From Conchocele bisecta (Eukaryota > Mollusca > Bivalvia > Lucinida > Thyasiridae), in NCBI GenBank assembly GCA_029237695.1, contig CM055266.1, positions 111,369,370-111,433,369 on the forward strand: a stretch of 64,000 bases of DNA. Direction: 5' to 3'. The position numbers were made by a program, and so were the translations under genes. The notes below the pieces were generated by a model. The model saw only the letters and a list, made by a program, of their open reading frames with translations, made no database searches and had not been told where the DNA came from. This document shows positions 56,469-64,000 of this stretch, piece by piece (positions within the stretch are counted from its first letter, which is position 1; the number at the start of each line of letters is the position of its first letter).

Positions 56469-58301
56469 ATGAAAGCTGGCGAAAACTTCATCAACATAAT
56501 GGATGGGAAACAGAAGGACATCACACGAACTATATCAAGTTCGTACAATACGCTTGTAGAGAAAAATAGGAGGATTCTTATAAGTATTGTGGAGACAATC
56601 ATTCTCTGTGGGAAGCAGAATATATCCCTACGAGGACATGATGAAACACAAGGTAACTTCCATGCGCTGCTTCAGTACCAGGCGAAATACAATCCGGTAT
56701 TGAAGGATCATCTTGAAAATGCCGATCCTGTAACAAAGTACACATCGCCAGCTATACAGAATGAACTTATAGATATATGTGGTGACATTATCAGGAAAGA
56801 AATTGTGTCTGCTTGTACTAGTTCTCATTGCTTTAGATTTATTGCCGACGAGGCAACAGATGTCGCAACTATCGAACAGATGGCACTCTGCCTTCGATAT
56901 TATGACTGTGATAGTAAAGACCTGCGCGAAGACTTTCTGACGTTTGCTGAATGTAGCTCTACCACTGGCAAAGCCCTTTAGGAAGCATTTCTAACACAAC
57001 TTCGCAAAACGGGCATCGATATCAACAAGATGCGGGCACAGGGATACGACGGAGCAGCCAATATGTCGGGTGTATGCAAGGGTGTACAAACACGGATAAG
57101 GGAGATTATTCCTCGTGCAGTATACTCCCACTGCAAGGCACATTGCCTAAACCTGGCCATTATAAACGCATGCAAGCAAACATACGCCAGGAACATGATG
57201 GATGTGGTGTAGCAGATCGCATTTGCATTTAATTATTCCGCAAATAGAATGCTCAAATTTCAACAAAACCTTGAGGCAGCTGCGATATGCCGTGAGGAGA
57301 TGGACCGTCGAACAAAGCTGCAGTCCCTATGTGAAACGAGATGGGCGGCTCGGGCTGATGCACTCCATACGTTTTTATGTTCATTCAGAGTGGTTGAAGC
57401 ATCTCTGAACGAACTGGCTACCAATCTCGCTGATAGTAAGGCCGCCAGATACAGAGCCTCGATTTTGACTTTCCAGTTTATTGTTACGCTAGTAGCAATG
57501 GAGCACATTTTATCGACAATTGCTCCACTGTCGAAGATGCTACAGGAAAAGTCTTGCGACCTGGTGGAAGCGGCGACAGAAGCTGGTGTAGTCATCGGAC
57601 ATCTGAAACAAGAACGAGCAGACGATGAAGTATGGGACACTTTATACACCAAGGCGGTCAACATTGCAGATGAGGCCAACGTCCATGAAGCAAAACCAAG
57701 GCATAGAGGCCGACAGCAGCATCGACCGAATGCACCTGCAGAAAGCGTGTCAGACTTCTGGAAGATCAATATGTACTGTCCGTTCCTTGATCATTTGATC
57801 AGCGAGTTAGAATGTCGTCTGTTAAGCAACAATGGCCGTTTCAAGGGCACAAATAATCTTATACCAACGAACGCTGCTAACCTAACTGATCAGATATCCA
57901 GAGACATCCACCAGGAGTACATTGGTGATCTAGATCAAGACATCGATGTATTTCTGATGGAGGTCAAGAGGTGGAAACATCGATGGGAAGTAGTAAATCC
58001 GGACATTGCCACCGCGTCGCTTGTCGGTGCAGTAACTGTTGCGAATCAGGATTTATATCCGAACGTCAGGACATGCCTAACAACTTTGTTGGCGATGCCT
58101 GTATCAACTGCCACGGCTGAGCAGTCATTTAGTACAATGAGGAGAGTGAAAACTTACCTGAGGAGCACAATGACGACACGACGACTTGCAGGCCTGGCCA
58201 TGATGAACATTTACCGTGAACGGGAAATCAACGCTGAGCATGTCATCGATATATTTGCAAAGGCAAAAGACAGGCGTCTAGCATTTGTCTTCAAAGTTTA
58301 A
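56469..58301 (+). pseudogene. hAT transposase, catalytic and dimerisation region, two TAG stops
   Basis: One reading frame of 611 codons runs from the ATG at 56469 to TAA at 58299. It is interrupted only by TAG at 56979-56981 and TAG at 57210-57212. Motifs in order: 'KQKDITRTISSS' with 'RRILISIVETIILCGKQNIS'; first catalytic Asp in 'RFIADEATDVA'; second in 'AQGYDGAANMSGV'; 'SHCKAHCLNLAI'; the 'CETRWAAR' motif; the insertion domain with a degraded RPN-type linker; and the hAT C-terminal dimerisation motif 'TATAEQSFSTMRRVKTYLRS'. This is the ZMYM1/THAP12-like group of domesticated and mobile hATs. Length and motif order are normal. Both stops could be C-to-T changes of CAG. The element is likely inactive but recently so. 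Confidence 0.9.
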
Positions 58302-59059
58302 AAAAATTACATTGCCAAATACACATTTACTGGCTCCGCTTACGCGTCGCTAGTAAGCTCAATTTGCGACCATCAATTCACCGATTGACGTAGGCAAATC
58401 TTCTTACAATAACGTTATTTCCTAAATACGATGTATACATGTCTTATATTGCGCCTCGATGTTGTAATGTGACACACGGATGGCAAACTATATCGTATCA
58501 ATATATTCATTTTGCACCCACCAGGCTGACAAAACACGGGCGCATGCATATCAATCATCTAAGGATTTCAAGTTCGAACTGAAACAAGAAGACATGGCTT
58601 AGTTCGCTGATAAGATCTACTCTGAAAAATATGTACATGAATGTTGATATAACTTTGAATTTATTATGTAATATTATAGGTACACAAAATCATATTTAAC
58701 AGTAATAACAGCTGGCTTTATTGGCGAAGTTCCGCAAGTTTGTTTCTCCTCAGTTCATGAAAGTATGTTACAAATTAATTATTTGGACATTGGACTTCCA
58801 TTCGATATTACCGGTGTTTTCCAGTGATCCCTAGTCGAAAACCACCCACAACAGCAGAAAAGTGACACAAAATTCAACATTTTAGACCATCGTTTTAATG
58901 CTCTAAAACACGGGAGAATGCATCTTGGCTCTTCTAAAATGTAATTCTTTCCGGGGGGGGGCATGCCCCCGGACCCCCCTAGCGCGTTCGGGCCACTTCG
59001 TGGCCCTCAACATTAATCAATCGGGAGTAACATCAATTTGGGCCACGCTACGCCCCTGG

Positions 59060-59150
59060 CGATTGTATAAAACTCCGGTTAAATTTTAACCATGATATTT
59101 CTGGTTAAATTTAACCGACCTAAAGAAGCCTGGTTAAATTTTAACCAGGC
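59060..59150 (+). repeat. Cluster of ggttaaat palindromes at the right hAT flank
   Basis: It contains GGTTAAATTTTAACC and GGTTAAATTTAACC palindromes and 'cctggttaaattttaaccag'. It parallels 53925-54005 on the other side of the hAT element. Confidence 0.7.
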
Positions 59151-59159
59151 TCTTCGGAG

Positions 59160-59605
59160 AAAACAAAATGGCAGCCTTTCGGTAAATTCGCTCCACATTG
59201 ATTAAATAAGTTGGGTTTTTACCACATTTACAATCTATTTATACATCCAGCTGCAGTATCAGTGTTACGTCACTATATAACACTGTCGCATACGTGTTAA
59301 CTCCAGTACACACGCGCAGTAAGGACAATAATTCAATACACACGATCAGTGTCTGTGTTTTAGAAGGCAGTTTCACGGACTTTATGGCTGATTCAGCGAC
59401 TGTCAATTTTAACAGCTACAACTTATTGTGTATGGAGTTTGAAAACAAAGTAAAGTATTATTATTTCATGACGACATGAACATGATGAAGCCTGCTGGCA
59501 GGCAGTGTCGAAAGCCGAAGGATAACGTGGAGATACACAGAATACTACAAGATACAGGTTATAGGTAAGCCCCCCCCCCCCCCCAACAAAATTATTGTAT
59601 ACCCA
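59160..59605. other. No recognisable gene; poly-C tract
   Basis: Poly-C at about 59571-59584. ORF 59294-59479 has no domain. Confidence 0.5.
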
Positions 59606-60377
59606 ACATTAGTTGCGGGAAGTAACTCTGCAGAATACAATATTATGTAACTCCCGTATTGTCCGTACCCAGAGTTATGTACACACGGCCGTAGCGGACG
59701 CCACGTCAGCCACGGCCAGGCCGTAGCACTATTTTGGCCGTTTTTTTTTTCTTTTCTTTTTTTAAGCTGTTAAATGTTGTAGGTTGAGCTTCCAATAGTC
59801 TACAACCAAGCATGCCAAATCAGTTGTAGCGCATAACCACTGCCTAATTGATTGGCATGGTCTCGTCCATGCATCATTGGCATTGCATCTATTGCCATTT
59901 TGTCCGGCGAAAAATAAACGCAGCGATTTCATTGAGCGAATCTAAGCAATAACAACAACAACCAAAATATGTCTGCTAAAAGTAAAAGAGCGTAAAATTA
60001 GCGACTTTTTCAGGTGATTATGGTTTTTACAGTCGGAAGGGAATGCGCCCATCTACACAATTAAATTGTTTGAATAACTACTGTTTCGTCATCAAACTTG
60101 AAAAATGCCGATTTAATCTACAAACCCATGCATTGAATGAGTCGCTAGAATATAGGCTCATTTCCAATAAACATGTGCTATTGGTGTCGCCGTCATGCAG
60201 TCAGGCCGGGGGCTCGAAATTAGCAGTAGCATATTCAGCTCGGACTACCAAATCCTTCCAGTCGGTAGTTCGGACTATTGAAAAAACCATGAAAAAATCA
60301 GTCGGAGAATCGCAAAAACGAAATTAGCATGAAGTACCCCACCCATCTTTGTTCCGTCTCAACGCCCCCCCCCCCCC

Positions 60378-60640
60378 CCCCTCCACTTTATACATGCCTG
60401 GGTAAAGGGTTGGGGGAATATGAAATGGCTCCGCCCAAAGACGGGTCATGCCCAATTTTGTTTGCATTTAATATGACTTAGCCAATTTTGAGCCATTTCA
60501 GCGGGTGTCTCACCCCTCCCCACCTCCACTTTATACATGCATGGGTAAAGGGTGGGGGAAATATGAAATGGCTCCGCCCAAAGACGGGTCATGCCCAATT
60601 TATTTTTACATTTAATATGACTTAGCCAATTTTGAATTTT
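60378..60640 (+). repeat. Tandem duplication of ~153 bp
   Basis: 'ctccactttatacatgc' to 'gacttagccaattttga' occurs twice in tandem, at about 60381 and 60526, with few differences. It directly precedes the transposase frame. Confidence 0.85.
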
Positions 60641-61440
60641 CGAATCACGGATAACCTTTCGAAAGCGTTGCAGGGTGAGCTTCTTAGTGCATTAGATGGT
60701 CGCGAACTGGCCCTGTCTACAGTGGCTGTATTGAAGCAGATGCGGTCAAATCTTGACTTCGAGCTATTCTTCGGAAAGGTGGAGATGAGAAGGGTCGAGT
60801 TGGGAATACCAGAGGGGAAAATGCGAGACAAAAAAGAAGACCAGCCAGATTCGATGACAACACATCGACGTACAGCCACCCACAAACTGTCAAAGAGCAA
60901 AGTAGAGTTGCTTACTTTGAAGCGATGGATCTAGCTACCAATGGTATCGTCAACCGTTTCGACCAACCCGGCTTCAAGGTGTATATGACCTTGGAATCGC
61001 TACTTGTTAAGGCGTGCAATGATCAGCCATACCAGGACGAGTATGAACTAGTAACGAAGATGTATGCAACAGACATAAATGCACATGCTCTAGAAACAGA
61101 GCTAATTATGTTGAGCAGGAGTCAAATGCCGCTGCCGGTCACTTGCGCCAAAGACATCGTTAAGTGGCACATACCAAACTCTCCTCGGTATCCCGAAGTT
61201 GGCAGCATACTGAAACTAGTCATGGTACTGCCTGCAACAAATGCTGTCAGCGAAAGGTCGTTCAGTGCATTGCGTAGAGTTAAAACATTCCTCAGGGCAA
61301 GTATGACACAGCTGAGGCTGAACAGCACAATGCCTATGCATGTTCACCGAGACCGGTTAGATCAGATAGACGAGCAAGTAGTAATTTCAGAATTTGTAAG
61401 TTGTCACCCAAGGAGGAAAGAACAGATTAGAACGCGCTAA
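60632..61440 (+). pseudogene. hAT transposase C-terminal part with a frameshift
   Basis: The first frame (to 60934) contains 'LSKALQGELLSALDGRELAL' and 'RSNLDFELFFGKVEMRRVEL'. The second frame (from about 60918 to TAA at 61438) contains 'YFEAMDLATNGIVNRFDQPG' and the dimerisation motif 'PATNAVSERSFSALRRVKTF'. The two frames overlap at about 60918, so a one- or two-base indel separates them. The order matches the middle and C-terminal regions of hAT transposases of the zinc-finger MYM-like group, but it is clearly a different family from the element at 54006. The N-terminal zinc finger and first catalytic regions are missing or decayed between 59.7 and 60.6 kb. Confidence 0.85.
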
Positions 61441-61744
61441 GTGAGAAACAGTTGTTGCAGGCAGTACGTGGGTGGATCAAAACGTGATGGTTCCCACCTC
61501 ATTAACCCCAGACCGAAAATGTTTGGGGTTATAGCGATTGCCCTCAACGTCTGTCTGTCTGTCTGTCTGTCTGGCTGTCGGATCTAGACGAACACTTATA
61601 CGTTTGCTAAACTCAGTATATTATACCTTTCGTACAACCTGTCTACATCCCTTGCAAGTTCACGAGTTACCTCAAATGACAAGGGATGTAGACTAGTTGT
61701 AAGACTACGCTCCCGCTTAAGTCAATACCTTTTCGGGCGGGAGT

Positions 61745-62135
61745 CTGCCACTCTCTGATTTATAGTTTCGGATCTCAGTAAATGTTATTTGATAAAGCAC
61801 ATTTTGCCAAATTTCTGTTTCTTCCATTGGTGTGTGTCCAAAATCTTGTGTGAATTAATTGCTCGAACGTTCACTTACAATGCAGGACATGCCATTTGGA
61901 GGGTCTAAGTTGAAGAAAAAAAACCCTGTACAACATATGGCCATGGCACTATTTTAGCCCACTCTCTGATTTATAGTTTCGGGTCTCAGTAAATGTTATT
62001 TCATAAAGCACATTTGGCCAAATTTCTGTTTCTTCCATTAGTGTGTGTTCAAAATCTCATGTCAATTAATTGCTCGACCGTTCACTTAGAATGCAGAATA
62101 TGCCATTTAGAGGGTCTAAGTTGAAAAAAATTTCA
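61745..62135 (+). repeat. Tandem duplication of ~215 bp
   Basis: 'cactctctgatttatagttt' through 'ggagggtctaagttga' occurs at about 61749 and 61959. It lies near the right end of the second hAT, where C-rich text and the terminus follow. Confidence 0.85.
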
Positions 62136-62337
62136 GGGTGAGGACCCCCAGACCCCCCGACCGTCCGAATTGGCCGTGGCACTATTTTAGGCACCGCTAC
62201 GGGCCTGGTACATGTATTTTGCAGAGTTACTTCCCACAACTAGCCCAAAATTGATATACATATTATTTAATACATTTAAGAGATTTTGTCTATATAAAAT
62301 GACTATTGTAGATTTATAAATCCATGCATATTTGTAC

Positions 62338-62416
62338 CTAGTACCAAAAGGTTACTCTAGAATACTCCCGTATCGTTCGTACACAGAGTATTCTGCAGAG
62401 TTACTTCCCGCAACTA
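62338..62416 (-). mobile_element. Short second copy of the TA-flanked MITE
   Basis: On the minus strand it starts TAGTTGCGGGAAGTAACTCT at 62416 and includes 'agaatactctgtgtacgaac'. It resembles the MITE at 59612-62241 including the interior 'ctcccgta' part. A third, poorer relative is near 62583-62640. Confidence 0.65.
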
Positions 62417-62779
62417 ATTTGTACCCACTTTTTTTTGGGAAAAATGGGTATATTCTGTTTGTCACAAGTGTCCGTTCATACATACGTCTCACGTCCATAC
62501 ATGTATGTCCATCACGTTTTCTTGTCAGAGGAAACACTTTTAAACCATAACAGACATGATAGATCTACATGTATTTGCGAACAGTAACTCTTGCAATCTA
62601 CTCCCCTACCGTCCGTAGATGTGCAGTACAGTAACAGTAGTCGATAGGCCAGGTACCTGATTTGGGGGTGATTGGTACCACAGAAAGGGGCAAAACGGCA
62701 CTGTACTTTTCTTATTACCCAATGTCTGTAGTGTCAGAATCTCTTTGCTGGACGTCTGTATATTGTAGCTTATCGGTAG

Positions 62780-63170
62780 TAAATAGGTCAAATGAGGTCA
62801 AAGGTCAAAATGTATAGCACCTTTACCAAAGTACACATTTACGTCATATCTCTCTAACCAGAGTGGATATGATCTTGAAACTTGGTACATGTACTTGTTA
62901 TATATTGATGATACACATAAACAAATTATGTCCACTTGACCTCTTCAAAAGGTCAACAAAACTAAGGTCAACAAAACTAAGGTCAAAGGTCAAAATCTGC
63001 ATTTTTTCTTAATATGGTGTCATAAGTTACACAATTATTGTCATGTTATAATCATTATGACCAGGAAAGAACGATGCACGTGATTGGCAATACATGTGTA
63101 AACAAAATAAATATAAAATATGACACCATTATACCATTATACATTCAACAAGGAGGTCAAAGTTCAAACC
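62780..63170 (+). repeat. Molluscan-style repeat rich in aggtca half-sites
   Basis: 'gaggtcaaaggtcaaaatg' occurs at about 62793 and again near 62983, with further single 'aggtcaa' half-sites at 62951, 62966 and 63153. AGGTCA-A-AGGTCA is the DR1 consensus of nuclear receptors. The text around it reads like a dispersed repeat and no gene is present. Confidence 0.55.
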
Positions 63171-63199
63171 AATGAACACGTGACACTGGTGTTTTTTCA

Positions 63200-63830
63200 C
63201 ATTTTCTTATATTAAAAAAACAACAGCAAACAAACAATTTACATTAACTGTAACAGTTGTACTTATACAGTCTTCCTAGTACATATTTATGTTTACCAAT
63301 ATAATTTAATACTGATGAAACAAGCAATTGTTATTTCAATTGGAATAGTGTCATGAGAAAAAGGGTATTATTGACTATGTGACCAGTGCACACTGAACGA
63401 TGAGCATATGGTCTCCAGCCGAAATAACTACCATCACTTGAATTATATGAAGTGGATTGACCATTGAAATCTAGATTGCAACATATGTTTATATAGAAGA
63501 TGGTTTTGATTTGATATACAAAAATGACACTTTAATATAGCATTTACAACTAGCTTTGATGATCACCGTACCGTACGGAAAGTGTTAAGCTCTGGTATTT
63601 AGTACACCATTTTGTTTAGTTCACCTGCTTAGTCTAGTTGCGAACATGCTGATCAAGCCACACAGTGCATGCTCAACACCTTACACCATATCAAAATGTT
63701 AACGCATTTACGCCATGGCGCATAGCATGGTGATACAGTCTCTGACACAAATACACCGGTGCAATGGATAAATGCAATATTCTTTACTGGTTCTCGCAAT
63801 CGGCAATTACCATTAATTTCTTGACCTTTC
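63200..63830. other. AT-rich stretch without recognisable genes
   Basis: No domain-bearing ORF. It could be the 3' untranslated region or flank of the minus-strand gene at 63835. Confidence 0.5.
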
Positions 63831-63834
63831 TCTG

Positions 63835-64000
63835 TTAGTCGGCCCTATCATCATCACTGTCCTCATCGTCGATGGGTGACGCCTCCCCTTCTGTATCGAT
63901 CATATTGGTACAGTCCTTTAGTCGGCATACATCCGTACATTTGAGTCCATTAGATAGACACTGGCAGCTAGGACGTTGACACACACGGGTACATTTGCAT
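63835..64000 (-). CDS. C-terminal end of a CXC (Tesmin/TSO1-like) cysteine-rich protein, partial
   Basis: The minus-strand frame enters from the right edge of the window and ends with TAA at 63835-63837. It has eight cysteines with the spacing CxC-x3-C-x4-C-x-C-x6-C-x3-C-x4-C, including 'CQCLSNGLKCTDVC', followed by an acidic tail ('DDEDSDDDRAD'). This spacing is that of half a CXC/CRC zinc-binding domain, known from Tesmin/TSO1/LIN54. It also occurs at the C-terminus of many uncharacterised transposon-associated proteins in marine invertebrates. With only 55 codons visible, host gene and element-derived gene cannot be told apart. The frame is open to the last base. Confidence 0.55.
   Translation of the reverse strand, partial: CKCTRVCQRPSCQCLSNGLKCTDVCRLKDCTNMIDTEGEASPIDDEDSDDDRAD

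Larger units (their letters stand above)
54006..59058 (+). mobile_element. hAT DNA transposon, 5.05 kb, both ends present
   Basis: The left terminus CAGGCGCGTAGCGTGGC (54006-54022) and the right terminus GCCACGCTACGCCCCTG (59042-59058) are inverted repeats with one mismatch, beginning CAGG as in hAT elements. Between them lie a two-exon zinc-finger N-terminus, introns with simple repeats, and a long transposase frame. An exact 8-bp target duplication is not evident (ttagcaat left, gcgattgt right), so it is old or the flank has mutated. The G-rich intron part at 54668-54720 could form G-quadruplexes. Confidence 0.85.
59684..62207 (+). mobile_element. Second hAT element, decayed, about 2.5 kb
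   Basis: The right end GGCACCGCTACGGGCCTG (62190-62207) is a hAT-type terminus, preceded by the C-rich 'gacccccagaccccccgac' sub-terminal sequence seen in the other hAT ends. The left end is less certain: 'cacggccgtagcggacgcc' at 59684 or 'caggccgtagcactattttg' at 59719 both partly match the right end inverted. The flanks (gttatgt left, gtacatgt right) may be a mutated 8-bp duplication. It holds the C-terminal part of a transposase at 60632-61440. Confidence 0.6.
59612..62241. mobile_element. TA-flanked MITE interrupted by a second hAT
   Basis: GTTGCGGGAAGTAACTCTGC starts at 59612 after TA. Its inverted partner ends at 62240 before TA ('gcagagttacttcccacaac'). Without the hAT between 59684 and 62207 the two ends make a MITE of about 105 bp with terminal repeats of about 27 bp. 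TA on both sides fits a Tc1/mariner-type target. A second related copy lies at 62338-62416. Confidence 0.7.

Overview
The window looks like a piece of an invertebrate nuclear genome, most probably a bivalve mollusc. No intact host gene could be recognised. The sequence is AT-rich and gene-poor. It is crowded with satellites, foldback elements, miniature inverted-repeat elements (MITEs), hAT and Tc1/mariner-type DNA transposons, LINE fragments and a Ty3/gypsy remnant. The bivalve assignment is an inference from the repeat style, including the 'gatcagcctgcacatccgc' type motif near 8840 and 13110, and from frequent acatgtac words. It has not been searched.

Layout. 1-0.6 kb: tail of a LINE. 0.8-4.7 kb: a compact, GC-richer block of short, closely packed, frameshifted ORFs on both strands that resembles a decayed virus-like (Polinton/adintovirus/Polinton-like-virus type) element. 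6.0-24.6 kb: a very large inverted-repeat structure. Both arms carry a CAGTGAG-type hairpin block followed by a 45-bp minisatellite. The left arm is broken by a 1.5-kb insertion with a 5-bp target duplication and by a 4.6-kb element with 323-bp direct terminal repeats. The interior is an 8.8-kb satellite whose 371-bp unit is itself a dimer, followed by a deleted Tc1-like element and a hAT end. 27.3-28.9 kb: a palindromic foldback element, with a second truncated copy at 52.6-53.5 kb. 31.0-32.5 kb: a LINE reverse-transcriptase remnant. 33.5-38.4 kb: a small palindrome-rich MITE, a 143-bp AT-rich satellite that decays rightward, then a 65-bp satellite. 40.8-42.3 kb: a gypsy integrase C-terminus cut by a concatemer of that MITE. 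43-54 kb: mostly unannotated AT-rich DNA with hairpins, minisatellites, an Ala/Pro-rich ORF and an orphan ORF. 54.0-59.06 kb: a complete-looking hAT transposon with matching terminal repeats, an N-terminal zinc-finger exon pair, and a 611-codon transposase frame interrupted by only two TAG codons. 59.6-62.2 kb: a second, more decayed hAT nested inside a TA-flanked MITE. 63.84 kb to the end: the last part of a minus-strand gene with a Tesmin/TSO1-like CXC cysteine motif.

The recognisable coding content is therefore mobile-element derived. The elements are nested, so their relative ages can be read off: the foldback arms are older than the insertions in the left arm, the gypsy is older than the MITE concatemer, and the TA-MITE is older than the second hAT. 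The most unusual items are the 18.6-kb foldback-like structure with minisatellite arms around a dimeric satellite, the decayed virus-like gene block, and the arrays of AAAC-N4-GTTT palindromes. All family assignments come from reading translated motifs and repeat ends by eye. No database search was possible.
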